The notes beneath the pieces were generated by a model. That model ran no database searches, was not told the origin of the DNA, and saw only the letters and a program-made list of their open reading frames with translations. The translations under genes and the position numbers were made by a program. A DNA stretch of 64,000 nucleotides from Cyclina sinensis (Eukaryota > Mollusca > Bivalvia > Venerida > Veneridae): assembly GCA_012932295.1 (NCBI GenBank), contig JAAONU010000011.1, positions 39,679,951 through 39,743,950 of the forward strand, given 5' to 3'. This document shows positions 22,067 through 38,465 of this stretch, one piece after another. The number at the start of each line of letters is the position of its first letter. Within the stretch, counting starts at the first letter, position 1.

Positions 22067-25000
22067 TCAATCAGTAACGTTTTGCTGACTCTCCTCTTTT
22101 TCCGAGAAGTGGGACGATTCTGTCTTTATGTCTAGGCTTCTTAAAAATGTATCCGATACCGAGGATAATTTCACATGACCACTTTTACTCTGAATATTTT
22201 CTTTGCACTTTCGTAGACAAGACTTTAAATATACACGTAAATCATCAGAGTAGGAGAAGACTTTAGATTCTAAACGCCACATCAATGTATATGGCAAATC
22301 TCTCTTTTCCAATACTAAAGGGGTGTCAAGACATACCTTTCTGTCACCCTTTTCAATTTTTATTTCGAAGTTCTTTTTGAGACAATTCTCTACATATATA
22401 GAACCTTTTGCAAGCTTTTCAATACAACTAGGACATTTTAATTCTTTTAATTCCTCATATTCAACGATTCTCATATCTCTCGATCCTTTATACCGTACAT
22501 TAAAACCGACCACTTTGCAAGGCTCAACGTAACTGGAAACGAAATCTGCACGTTTCTTCGAATCTTCAAGTTCTATATAAGTGTAGTGAGTGCGTGCGTA
22601 TTTATAAAGTGTGTTTGAAGGACGTAGCTTAGGCTCAATATTAATTACAGTAAAACCCAATATTTTTACATTTCTTTCAACTTGCATCATAAGTGAACAT
22701 GAAAGATAATAATCATCTGTGATATCACCATCCTGGCCATCCAGAACTATTTTTTCAGTTATCGGAGCACGGACTAGACATGAATTGCTAGCAACAGTCG
22801 TATTTGGAATGTTATTAATGAAATCGACAATAGTCATGAATTCTTCGGCGGACAGATAGCCTTTATTCCGAGTATACTTCACTAGAGCGTTATAGGACAT
22901 AGCTGGAAGTCTCAGATAGTAAAAGCATTCACCAAGCATTTCTCGTAAATTAGCTCCAGTTTTTTCCAGCCCTTCTGCCTCAGCTTTCTTAATGGCCCAT
23001 TCTTCTGCCTTCTCAAAAATTACTACCTCATCTTCGTAAAACGTATCTCTTTGTAAAAGATACAGCAAGCATTGTTTCGGAAGTTCTAAAAACCCTGCTG
23101 ACTTGATAACATCATGGGCGTGCTGATCTATAAAGCGGCAGCTCGCTTCTTTGAGAGATGAAATTTGATAGCGATCTGCTAGTGACAGCATTTCACAGGC
23201 ATTCTCTATCTGGATCCACTTAGCCAGGTAATTAGCACACAGTTGTACCAGTGCTGAAACTTGATACATATGAGCTATCTGGAGAAGAGCGGAGGCCATG
23301 TCCTTGTCTAACATATCTGGGACTGTGTCTGTGTAAACGTACCTGTACAAAACAGAGATAAGAAAATCGCTATTTATAGACATAAATTCAACTAGCTAAT
23401 TAAAAAAGACCGTGATTTCAAATAAAAGTGTGTCGGCGCATAAACTTCATATACCATTTTATGTCTCTGAAATAACCCAGACTGTACCAGTTACGACAAA
23501 TAACACACTTTCATCATGATTCGCGACCTTAAAGTTGACCTGAAAATGATACACCTGTGAATCACGTGCAGACAGTGAAATACTCCAAGATTTATATTTG
23601 TTTATATACAATCAAATTTGATTAAAAGCATCATTAAACTTTGACTCAGTAACCTCACCTCGAAATGAAAGTACTAACTTTCAGTGCAGAGATATTAAAG
23701 CACTTTCCAGTCCGTTTCGGGGAGCTGGTAATGTTTAGGATGCAAAAATCATTAAGTATGATTTACTTATGTCTTTCGAATTAATCAAAACGAAAATCAA
23801 TGCACTGCTAAACTTATTGCGGCATGGCATAGATCGCATTTACCAGGGTGCCTTACTTAATTTTACCCAAATGATTTAGTAATAGTTTTGCATCTTGTCT
23901 CAAGGATCTTTAAGAGGAAATGTTATTCAATATCTGCAAAAGTAATTTTTTTGGGACAAATTTAGAGTTTTCCTAATTCCGTAATTTCTTAACATAATTG
24001 TTCGTTGTAACTAGGAGGACCTCCAGTTCTCTGATTTTCAATTCAGTAGCGTCCCTGTTAAATTACGAATAGGTAAAGCTAGTAAACGTTACAGCAGGAT
24101 CAAGAGTCGTTTAACTGTTTTTGTGAAGAACTGATATTTCGAACCAGACTGGAATTAGAATTATCAAATACATATTTTTGTTTTGTTTACAACTACAGGC
24201 TGGAATGAGTGCATACTTAATATATGACGATTTAGGATGATAACTAAGAAAAAACAAAACAAAAACAAACAAAACATTTGGCTTCTAACTAAGTCATTAT
24301 CTCGTGGCGACGAGTTAGCAATTTTTTCCTTAGTTATTATCTCGTGGCCATGTGTTAGCTAAATGAGTTTTTTTTCTTAGTTATTACCTCGTGGCCACGA
24401 AATAGCATTTTTGTGTTTTTCTTTGTAATTATCTCGTTGCCACGAGTAAGCGAGATTTTGTTTTGATTTTTCTTACTTATATCTCTTTTTTTCTAAGTTA
24501 TATTTAGTGGCCATGAGTTAGCAAAAAATATTTTTCTTAGATATTATGTCGTGACCACGACTTAGCCAAAAAATTTTTTTTCTTTTTTTCTCAGTTATAA
24601 TCTCGTAGTCAAGAGATAATATAAAAGAAAATCACCATGCTCCTCTGTGCTTCCGTAGTATTGCATGCATAAAACAGACCAACCGTAATTACATAGGTGA
24701 AACTAAGGCAAAATAGTTTGAAGAAGGTTTTTATTCAAATGTATTTGTGTTATGATGTAACTTTATCAAATATTTTATTATCCATTAATTGAGTCACAAA
24801 AGAAATCGGTACAAATTTACCTTCCTGGCCTTTCCCATTTATTTTCTCTTAAAAGGACTTTAAATCGTCAAATATCACTGAGACAACCGGAACATCTCAG
24901 TCATGGAGGCTAGGCAACGTGATCGCAAGGATTGCCTGAGGCGTTCCGATTAATAACTTTCAGAGCTGACGTCACATGATAGAGTTTATAGGTGTGAAAC

Positions 25001-26255
25001 CACCAAATAGATTCCTTCTTTATTCTATATAAAATTCATAAAGTTCACTGGGCTGTAAAACATAGCAAAACCTTTTTTAAATAGCTTTAACTTACACATT
25101 CTTGTAGATCTATACCTTTACTCATGAAAAATAGCAAGACAAGTGGGGGTTGTTTTTAAAACAAGAAAGATATTTTTGCTCATGTGAACTTACCCATAAA
25201 ATTAACAAAAAAAATCTTATCTAATTTTCAGATTGGGGTATGTGAAACAATTTCACATTGTGAATTCTATTCTGAATGCATATGAGCATAAAATTGCTAC
25301 CACACTATCAGAAATAGTCAAACAAAATGATTCCAGCAAAAAAAATACACAGATTAGGGCAAAAATGTTAAAAATAGCCAAGAAAACTGAGAACTATTTC
25401 TAGCCACCATTATGCGGGTACCATTTTTTGAGCTCCAGTAGACTGAATTGGTGGTTTCATACCTCTAAACGAATTCACGTAATGATTTCAATTACCCAGA
25501 TATTGAAGATATTGCAAAAATACATAGGAAAATCGGCCAAAAATTTGAAAATCCATTGTTGCTTATTCGATCAAGAGCACAGGGAAAGGCAGTGTGAACT
25601 ATCAATCTATTAATTGAGAAGGAGCGCTATGTATGAAGAAAACAGATAAACCTTTGAACAGAGAAAATCGCTCAAAAGGCTTTAATTTCAAGCAGATTTC
25701 TATTCAAATGTAAGTTTGTTATGAAATTATTTTTTGGTAAATAATGTTGAAATATTTTTCAACTTTTTTTTAACCAAAAATTAAAAATTGTGAGAAAGCG
25801 TTAATCTTAGCCTTAATCTGTCATTATAAGCTCGATTAACAAGAGATTACATTAAAAAAAACTGAGATATGAAAATTTATTATCACTTACAACTTACTTA
25901 AGTTGCACATTGGTTACTGAAAGAAACATTAAGCAATTTTTAACTAAGATGTAGACTGAGTATTGACTTCTTACCTCAAGAATAGATCAAAAGTTTTCTT
26001 ATCTGCCTCTATGAGCTCCACGTCGTCTCGAGACTGAGTCCAGACGCCGAAAAACATCTCCTGAAAGACTGGACTTCTAGCTGCTAGGACTATTTTATGA
26101 GCGTAGATTCTTTCTTCGTCCTCGTGATCTTTACAGCGGAATTTAACATCCGACCACAAACAGTTTGCATAAAGTTCTTGCATACAATCGCTCAAATTCT
26201 TCCCGATCTGCCAGTACTGGGTCGGTTGTTGTTGTACTTGTTGTTGAGCCTCCAT
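22067..26255 (-). CDS. BTB-1, two-exon BTB-BACK domain protein, intact
   Basis: The two coding exons are 26255-25975 (ATG, 281 nt) and 23342-22067 (stop included), joined in phase 2 (AG|G), giving about 518 aa. Exon 1 begins with a Gln-rich stretch and enters the BTB/POZ fold (YAHKIVLAARSPVFQEMFFG). The BTB fold continues across the splice site (KKTFDLFLR then YVYTDTVPDM). A BACK region follows (about residues 200-300, with VFEKAEEWAIKKAEAEG and YYLRLPAMSYNALVKY). The C-terminal half resembles a diverged PHR-type beta domain, ending in a Lys/Ser-rich tail. The order fits BTBD2/3/6-like proteins, which act mostly as CUL3 substrate adaptors. Exact orthology is not claimed. The gene converges on KMO-B. 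It is the only one of the three copies here without stops. Confidence 0.88.
24288..24618. repeat. Array of CTCGTGGCCACGAG palindromes in the BTB-1 intron
   Basis: About six loosely spaced units of the form TTAGTTATTATCTCGTGGCC followed by ACGAGTTAGC and a T-rich spacer occur here. The core CTCGTGGCCACGAG is its own reverse complement. Units in this copy are partly decayed; cleaner ones lie at 46832-47165 and 53029-53361. Confidence 0.8.
24990..25464. mobile_element. 475 bp TIR element present in BTB-1 intron only
   Basis: The left end AGGTGTGAAACCACCAA and the right end TTGGTGGTTTCATACCT are inverted repeats with one mismatch. The matching place in copy 3 (near 53732) has the flanks almost directly joined, so this segment was gained in copy 1 or lost from copy 3. 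The interior is AT-rich without a coding frame. Confidence 0.7.
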
Positions 26256-26312
26256 TGTTATCTCGACCTAAATTATATGTGTTCTATGAATAAGCGAAAA
26301 AGGAGACCCCCA

Positions 26313-26319
26313 TTTTATA
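26313..26319 (-). promoter_or_regulatory. TATA-like box upstream of BTB-1
   Basis: TATAAAA on the minus strand sits 58 bp upstream of the BTB-1 start codon. The same motif is at 54895-54901 in copy 3, but there it is 348 bp from the start because of an extra 290 bp. Confidence 0.4.
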
Positions 26320-26721
26320 CTACTTGTGATAAGCATACACAGCCAAATGACATGGCTTGTTTCCAGGCAAAACAAACGGGACCAGTTTGAAAACAAAACC
26401 AGGCAAATTATTGCTAAAATCATTTTCAAAAAAAGAAAGTGATTGTAATATTACTTACATCATTGAGAATCAGTCCAAAAATAAGAAATAAATAAGTCAT
26501 GTTATCACATATTCCACTGTCCTTTAGTCTTATATAAATAACATAAATAGATAAAATGATAAAAGAGATACCAATGACATTTTTGCCATCATTTTTACTG
26601 TAACAAAATTTTCCATGCACTTCGGAAGATTGCGGCGTTTATGTCTATATAACCTGTGTTACCGTCTTTTCTGGCGTAGAACAAAGTGGGACATCGCTAG
26701 GCACACCGTGGCAGATTAAAA

Positions 26722-27465
26722 AAAAATCAAAATCTCCTTGACTTCTAAGAGAGCAAAAACTGCACCGCGTTTGACCACTTTAATTTTTATAAAATTATAA
26801 TAATAAACACTAACTTATGCTAGAACAATCTTTCGTCATTTAGAATAAAAAAGTTGTTTTTCTTTTCAAAAAAAATCAAAATCTCCTTGTCTTCTAAGAG
26901 AGCAAAAACTGCACCGCGTTTGACAATTTTAATTTTTATAAAATTATAATAATAAACACTAACTTATGCTAGAACAATCTTTCGTCATTTAGAATAAAAA
27001 GAATGTTGTTTTTCTTTTCAAAAAAAAAATCAAAATCTCCTTGCCTTCTAAGAGAGCAAAACTGCACCGCGTTTGACAATTTTAATTTTTATAAATTACA
27101 ATTATAAACACTAACTTATGCTAGAACAATCTTTCGTCATTTAGAATTTTAAAAAATGTTTTTCTTTTCAAAAAATTTCAAAATCTCCTTGTCTTCTAAG
27201 AGAGCAAAACTGTGCCGCGTTTGACCACTTTAATTTTTATAAAGTTATAATAATAAACACTAACTTATGCTAGAACAATCTTTCGTCATTTAGAATTTAA
27301 AAAAATGTTGTTTTTCTTTTCAAAAAATTTCAAAATCTCCTTGTCTTCTAAGAGAGCAAAACTGTGCCGCGTTTGACCACTTTAATTTTTATAAAATTAT
27401 AGAAATAAACACTAACTTATGCTAGAACAATCTTTCGTCACTTAGAATTAAAAAAATATTGTTTT
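26722..27465. repeat. Five tandem units of about 150 bp (copy 1)
   Basis: Units start at AATCTCCTTG (26731, 26880, 27034, 27182, 27334) and contain CTTCTAAGAGAGCAAAA, CACTAACTTATGCTAGAACA and TTTCGTCATTTAGAA. They are about 90-95% alike by eye. The region 26320-26721 before it and 27466-28190 after it holds no recognisable gene. Confidence 0.9.
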
Positions 27466-28193
27466 TCTTGATATCTTCTTTATTATTTATCTTAAGTTGC
27501 GTAGTTTAAAAATAATTTGATCTGGAAAGAGTTCGACAATGTCTTTTTTAAACTATAACAATATATCAAAGTAGAATAAAACAACTTTTTTTATATAGAA
27601 CCAACTTTGTAAATTACATTTTCACGATTTTGAAGACTTATTTACTGATTTACAAACTCAACAAACCTTGTATCAATGTTGTACTCCTGTGTCGAAATGT
27701 CGTAGCGCTTCCTACAACAGATTATAACGTCGATCGTTTCAAATACAGAAACGATATTTTCCTTTTATAAACACCCATAAATGACTTCAAAATATTGTGT
27801 GGATTTATTGAACAAAGCGGTTATAAACAGGTTTGTATTCTCAAACTGTACTTTGGTCTATATCATTCAATGTTATCGTATTTTATATTATAACATTTAT
27901 TCATTTTAGTGGCGGCTCGTAATTAACATGTTAAAACGCATTCCACTCTTTAGATAGTATTGTTTTTTATGCGTAACATTTCTCAATAGACTAGCTGAAA
28001 AAAAGATATTCAAAACATACTGCCCTTGAGTTTGAAAAGGCTTTATTTAATAATCTAGAGAACAAAATCTAAAATTACATGTTATATGAATAAGGATGTG
28101 ACTTGGTGAAGATCTAGCTAAATTACATTGAATAAAAACTAGCATAGCAAATATAACAGCTTGTGCACTTGCTTTCCTTAGGGAAAAATCAAC

Positions 28194-28469
28194 ATGGCTA
28201 AACGGAATCAAACCGCTATAAGACTGTTACCGAACCCGGATTTATATATGAACGTAGATGAAATTAGCACCTCAATGTTGCAGTATTGTTATGTTGAGAT
28301 GCTTACTTTATGTATGTTTAGGTTGAAACTTTATCATATTGATAAAGAAATTATTTGTAATATCTTACTAGAGTTCATAGTACCAACTAGCTTCTGGAAA
28401 GTAGTTTGGGATTCGAGCGAATTACCATCTGATCAACCAAGAGGGACAGAGATAGTATTGTCATGTTAA
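28194..28469 (+). other. Unrecognised 91-codon ORF in the duplicated block
   Basis: An open frame begins MAKRNQTAIRLLPNPDLYMN and ends shortly after a SELPSDQPRG segment. It has no domain I recognise and no signal peptide. Its duplicate near 56778 carries a replaced codon (CCG to 15 bases) that brings an in-frame TAG at codon 15. It may be an exon of an unknown gene, a transposon remnant or chance. Nothing upstream (27.5-28.19 kb) looks coding. Confidence 0.25.
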
Positions 28470-28797
28470 AGTACTAACGTTATACACATTTATGTATTCG
28501 CGTTTTTTATTGCTAAAGCAACTATATATTACTAACCACCTTCCGGAATGCAGTTGGAAGTTCGGAAAACCAACTACTAACTGCCAACTGCCAACCAGCT
28601 TTACATTCATCAAAATCAGACTAGAATCATCCAATCTCACTGAAAGTAGTAGAAGGTGGAACGGAACTGATGCCACAGGATTGAATTTCTAAATGAATAC
28701 ACTTAATCACTTCTCTTATCCAGTTATTTAAAATACAGCAAAATATCTATGTAAATCGGCCAGAAAATTAGAAATCTCATGTTTCACAGGAAGAGGT

Positions 28798-29028
28798 ATG
28801 TGGTATGGTAATTTCACAGCTACTAGTTACATTTACCAGATATTATGTCTTGTGGTTGCCCCTATTTTTCACAAATGTCAAGGCCTGGTCTTCCAGCATG
28901 TCAAAGAGCGACTTAACGTAGCGCGTGTCACCAGGAACTTTTCACAGACCAGTAACATTGACGTTTGCTTTGGACGGTGCGTTCAACGGACTGCAATCCG
29001 ATTGGGAAAAAAAACAACCCTGTATTAA
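28798..29028 (+). pseudogene. Small ORF, interrupted relative to its duplicate
   Basis: This frame starts MWYGNFTATSYIYQ and stops at a TAA at 29026-29028. In the duplicate at 57394-57735 the same position is open and the frame continues to 113 codons, ending PLYLPRD. No family recognised. It is listed because the two copies differ by a stop codon. Confidence 0.3.
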
Positions 29029-29855
29029 ATAGAACGGCGGCTACCTCAAAGTCAACGGCAGTCTGCCAACGTCAATGAACTGATGGCAAAGGTTCACCAG
29101 GACTTTTCCAGAATCCCACTGTATCTGCCTCGTGACTAGTGCCGTTCTATAGGGCAATGTTACCAATAAAAGTGGCTACATGTGCTACTGAAATTGCCCT
29201 GACCAGTCAATTGAAATTCAAGACTTGAAGCATAAATTTGAAGCATAAATTTAAAGCATAAATGTGACCATGAATTGCTGTTTAACTTATCATAAAATCT
29301 TAAAAATGATCAAATTTGCGAATGAAATTTTGAATCGTAGTTAACAAAATATTGTACAATGACCCTTTTTTCTCGTTAAACTTTTCATAAATATTTTCTT
29401 TCCTCTATTGCTTTTATACAGTTTCAATTAGACATTTCTAACTTCAAAATGTTTTAAATTAATCAAACGGGAAAACACTTTAAAAAGTTTATATTTGTTC
29501 TTTCACTTGCATCACTCTTCGTAAGGTTGGAGTTTGATTTTCGTCTTGACTGTCAAAGTGGGCTGCTTTCCGTTCGACTATAAAAGCCCAAGAAATTTAT
29601 CAAAAATTATTTACAAAAAAATTATGTACAAAAAAATGAATTACAACATATCTAAAAGTCACTATGGTAATTTTAGTAATATTTGCTTAGTTAAAGACAT
29701 TATGTTTTTCAGATATTACCTACGAGTTCAGCACGGTGTACAGGTATAAGGTCTGGATAAGGTTTTCGTAACAATTTATCCTCTTGTCCGCTCCAAAGAT
29801 ATTTCGATCACACACTTCATTTTGAAAAGTGGTTAGTTAATTTCAAACACTGTGC

Positions 29856-30345
29856 TTTACATGTGTCATGAACAAGCATTTTAGAGACGTGTGTGTTCTT
29901 TGTCCTGTATGGTTTACTTACATGTGTCATGAACAAGCATTTTAGTGACATGTGTAATCTTTGTCTTGTATGGTTTACTTACATGTGTCATGAACAAGCA
30001 TTTTAGTGACATGTGTAATCTTTGTCTTGTATGGTTTACTTACATGTGTCATGAACAAGCATTTTAGTGACATGTGTATTCTTTGTCCTGTATGGTTTAC
30101 TTACATGTGTCATGAACAAGCATTTTAGTGACGTGTGTATTCTTTGTCCTGTATGGTTTACTTACATGTGTCATGAACAAGCATTTTAGTGACATGTGTA
30201 TTCTTTGTCCTGTATGGTTTACTTACATGTGTCATGAACAAGCATTTTTGTGACATGTGTATTCTTTATCCTTTATGGTTTACTTACATGTGTCATGAAC
30301 AAGCATTTTAGTGACATGTGTATTCTTTGTCCTTTATGGCGTACT
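29856..30345. repeat. 61 bp tandem repeat, 8 units (copy 1)
   Basis: Each unit reads approximately TTTACTTACATGTGTCATGA, then ACAAGCATTTTAGTGACATG, then TGTATTCTTTGTCCTGTATGG. Within each unit ACATGTGTCA and TGACATGTGT can pair (with two G-U pairs) around a 16-base loop. The duplicate at 58452-58752 has 5 units. From 30346 to 31250 nothing else is recognised. Confidence 0.9.
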
Positions 30346-31558
30346 TACTAATATTCCGAGTTTTTGCCGTTATTTTCAGAGATAAACATTCAGTTACTAT
30401 TTACCGTCAGTTAAAGACTTTGCCTCAGTGCATTCATTTATAATTTACCCAAATTTAATCATATAGTTTCGATATTTGCAAATTTAGTGTTATATCCGAT
30501 TTTGTACAATGTTATTATAAATTGCTTTCAGATATACCTGAAAAAACACTGCTATCTGGACTTCTTACAACTATTCATATTCGTGGTCACCTTAGTATAT
30601 GTAGAGTTTTTGAATGACATGTTCGATAAATAAAAGAACGAAACCATTCAGCTATTCAAGTCCCTGCTTCATCCAAATAAAGTTCTAATCGGACCGGTGA
30701 CTAGCTTTGTTACAAAGTTAACCTTGTTATTATTATCAGCTATTTACCGCTATGATATGAAACTTGTAACATGTACCATTATGTGCAGAATGACAAGTAT
30801 TACCGTCTTCCCAAAAAATTGACTGCTCTAAGCTCGAATGCTATAACTGTCACGTGATAACCTTTTTCCAAGAAAAAGACCAAAAGAACACTGCCGGTTC
30901 CTACTAGAAATATTGCTTCTGAATTCCGACGGTCTTGCAATTATAAGTTTGTTATAGAGATACTGTTTTTTCTGTTTACAATGAATTTAGCTTGGCTTGC
31001 TTTTAGATACATGCATGTTATGTAGCTAGATACAGTGGAGTGGCTAGTGTTTAAAATCAGCAGTTATCATTGCTTATGCAGTCTTCTAGAAGGGCTGGTA
31101 TGTAACAATAGTAAGAAAAGTAAATACCTGATATCTTTGCTTTCTCATATTTTATACCATATTTACATGTTTGCCCACAGTGTTGATTTACCAAGTTTGT
31201 GTCCAGTATCATTTAGCGGGGGCATCTGTGTCCTTTGGACACATTTCTAGTTTTATTATAATATTACAGAATCGGCCACCTGCTTTTGAAAACCAATATT
31301 AAGTTTTACAAAACGACTAGTTTTTAGGCAGACATGTACAAAATATCAGTATTGAACAAAGTTTTATCTTGGCTGAATCCTTTTGAAGACTTTTTTATCC
31401 TGTAATTCCATCTTTTAACTGTATCAGTTAAGACAAATGTCAGTTTTATGTTTCAGACATACCTTTTTCAGTGTAGAATGCAATATTAAAACGTTTTAGC
31501 CTGGATTATCGCCACTCTTTCCAAAGATTCATAAATTTAATATCTTGCCTAATTTCAG

Positions 31559-35048
<3,490 letters not shown>

Positions 35049-36712
35049 ACGAGCTTTAAGATGGTATTTAGCATCAACTTGGAGAAGTATAAACCCTGTC
35101 TGTGCCGTTTTTCAGTTTACTTAATAAACGCTGACAAACAGACATTACCAATATTGTTATTGGCTTTTGAACGATTAAAGTAAGTGCCAACTATGCGGCT
35201 CGGTATAGACTAGAGGTCTGTAACTGGAAAAACGGAAATAATTACTGTGGAACCGGTACGATATGGTGCGATCTGGCCAGAATGTAACGTGGTTAGCGGA
35301 ATTTAGCTCTACATAAGCAGACAAACTGTTCCTAGTATCAGAAAGCCATTTTTATATGATATTATGCGAGTAAGTTTATTCAGATTTATGCCTTTTTGGC
35401 AGGGCTGTGTATGTGCAGATATAGAAAATGTGGGAACGTGTGCAATGATAATTTCAGCAGTAATATGTTTGTTTTAGGTGTTCTAATGCAGTGAGTTCAG
35501 TAACAGTCCTCAGATCTGCAAAATATTTAGATAACACTTTTGAAACAAACATTCATTTCTTTTACATTAGGAACTCACGAAATGTTTCAAGTTGTTTCAT
35601 CAGCTTGAATTCCTAAAATTGGCAATTTGTTAGAATGTGTAATACACATATTAATTTATAAAAATTGTTCACCAATGTTCATATTGTATAGATTTCATTC
35701 ATGTTGCTTTATTCAGGTGTTTTTTTTTATGTTAGTCATCTTAACTTTTGATATGTTTTCTATGTTTTTTGTTTACTACCTGTTGTAACTGAATATGAAT
35801 GTTATTATTGTTACTTTTGAAATAAACAGCGAGATTATAAACGTATCTGTAATTAATGTACCAGTCGGAACACCTCCGCCATGAAAGCTTCACCAGACGA
35901 ACCGTAAGGATTGCCTGAGAAATTCCGAATGTTTATTATACAAGAATGTTTTGTGAGATGAAGCAAATCCTTCCTTTCATACTGAATGTCTTGAAGTGTG
36001 CCCGTCTTTCTTATATTTGCAGTTGTCAGTATGAAAAAATATCGATATTTTTAACATCAAGTGTCTCTTCTAGGAAGAAAAGCCAGTTGTATTTCTAGTC
36101 CTCTGATAACCGGAAATATGTTTGGTGTTGCTATTGTTTGTTTAGATATATTTTAAAATTACTTTTTGTCATCGACGTAGCAATGCAGACATATATGCAT
36201 TATTTTATTCCACGTCATCACTACTTCTGTATATGGATTTTAACCTAAGAGTAAATGAAACTCACATAATTATGTTTTCCAAACTGGCATCTGTTTGAAA
36301 TCATATGTGGTACTTCTGCGACTTCGAATAGGGATTAACAAAAAACACACAAATTCGTACAGCCACCCTTGCAAATTATTAGTTATTTCTGCAGTGACAC
36401 TTGAAACTATTTTCCCAAATAAAGTCTTTGCTTAAAATGCAAAACATTCTGTTAACATGTGAGGAACCGTTTCGAATAATTTAGAACAGGAAGTGTTTCT
36501 TTCTCAACTGATTTTTCTTCCTGTTGTTGTTGTTGTTTCAACTTACTATATTGACACAATACAACTGTATTCTACATACAAGTATTAGATTACAGTACAA
36601 TATTCTTCATCTCTGATATCAACATCACGACTTAATTCTTTCTTAAAGTCTTATGTTCTTAACTTCCTCGATGAAACATGGACAAGAAAATACTTTCACA
36701 TGTCCTGTTTTG

Positions 36713-36901
36713 GGCGTAACAACTCCATTGCTTTGCGTAACAATTCCATTGCTTGGCGTAACAACTCAATTGCTTGGCGTAACAACTCCATTGCTTTGCG
36801 TAACAATTCCATTGCTTTGCGTAACAACTCCATTGCTTGGGGTAACAACTCCGTTGCTTGGCGTAACAACTCCATTGCTTGGCGTAACAACTCCATTGCT
36901 T
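36713..36901. repeat. 21 bp minisatellite, 9 units (copy 2)
   Basis: Same unit as the array at 19574, with its own variants (TTGCGTAACAATTCC). It lies in the sequence downstream of KMO-C that duplicates 18.7-20.5 kb. Nothing coding is seen from 35.05 to 37.56 kb. Confidence 0.9.
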
Positions 36902-37561
36902 TTGCTGCTCTACAGCTTCATCATAACATAATTTCTGTAACTCAGGATAGAACATTTTTATTTTCATGCAGTACCGATTATCTGATTATCTTAGTATCAC
37001 AGGCTGTGGAATACATATTGATTTGTATTCTGTGGGTGATCTCTCTCAAAAGCATATTTCAAATGCTGGTTTGCAATCGAATAGCTACATTTAATATTGA
37101 AATAAAGATCACTGCAAACATTTTGTCCAATAATTGTTTAAGTTATGTGTTTTTCCGTCTATGTAAACATATCGTAACAGTAGCGTACTTTATCACTTCA
37201 TTGTTGTAACTAACAAAGAAAATATTCCAAAAAAGCCTGCTCTAAGAGTAGATAACTGGTTTCCTGTCTTCTGTCTAAATAAAACCTGAATTATAGTTAA
37301 GTAGAAGCACAAAAGTGGCCAGTTCTGTATCTTTAGAAAAGATATGTCAAGCGGAAATTTGTGATTTCTTTCTCACCTTCTGCATTTAAAACAATTGTTT
37401 TGGTCATGGGAAGCCGAACTACACACGAATTATACACATAACTTCTGTGTCGGGCATGCCTTGGAAATCGTCGGCCTCAGTTGAAAAGTACCTTTTCCTT
37501 CGTTTGCATTGCATCAATGTGTTGTGTAATGGATAGAAAGCTTATTTTTACATGTTTGTAT

Positions 37562-38121
37562 TGTCAGGCCGGTTCCGAGTCAGGCTGTTAAAATATCAGC
37601 AACAAAATTAACACTTTAAATTTCTTTTTATTTGCCTTAATTTATTAAGCAAATAAATAACAGAGTAATATACATTAGAACAAATGGTTTATTATCATAC
37701 CTGTAATTTTTTATCTTTCATCTTTTTTTTTTCTAATTTATTTTTTTTATCAATTTCTTTTATCTGTTTTCTTATCTTTTTCTTTTTATCTTTTTCAGCC
37801 ACAACGATCTAATTCAAAAATTCGGTCTATTTATATGATTTTCTTTGTTTACTATGACGTAAAATGAAAGTAGGTTTTCCCGTAAAAACTAGGTTAAGTA
37901 TGACGTCATAGTGTTAAACAAAATGGCGGCATGAAACATGCCATTTTCAAATATAAACTTAAACAAGTACTTTTAATTATATGGATGAGATTTACATAGG
38001 AATATAATTACAAATAACTTTATAAATATGTTACTTATTAAATGTGTGTAAAAATTTGTAAATAGTCGTGATGTTTTACCGACAACAATGAAATGGAAAC
38101 TGGGTGGGGAACAGCCTAGCA
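37562..38121 (-). mobile_element. 3' LTR of the Ty3/gypsy element, 560 bp
   Basis: Read on the minus strand the LTR starts TGCTAGGCTGTTCC and ends CGGCCTGACA. It is preceded by a polypurine tract AAAGGTGGGGGTAG, the usual plus-strand primer just before a 3' LTR. It contains a TATA box TATAAATAG (37827-37835), a perfect CRE TGACGTCA (37901-37908) near a YY1-like ATGGCGGC motif, and AATAAA signals. The partner 5' LTR is absent. The left boundary coincides with the point where similarity to 20478 stops. Confidence 0.85.
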
Positions 38122-38411
38122 CTACCCCCACCTTTCAAAAGAATTGTCCCAATTCTTAACTTGGGTAAGATTAACAAAAACATTATTATTCCTTTTAAAT
38201 TACACAATATAAACAATCTTTTACAAATATCTTAAATTTAACAAATAACATTTTAGTGACATATACAGTATTAAAAATACTCTACAATATTGAATTTGAA
38301 ATAATAATGTTAAAGAATTATTTTACTTTAACATTGTCATTTAAAGACGATAGAATACAAAGTCAGTGTTAACACATAAGAGTACAATATATATATAATG
38401 TTGCATTAATT

Positions 38412-38415
<4 letters not shown>

Positions 38416-38465
<50 letters not shown>

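Noticed and set aside
36700..37209. 169-codon frame across the 21 bp minisatellite
   Set aside because: Repeat length divisible by three keeps frames open on both strands, and the frame is not kept in copy 1.
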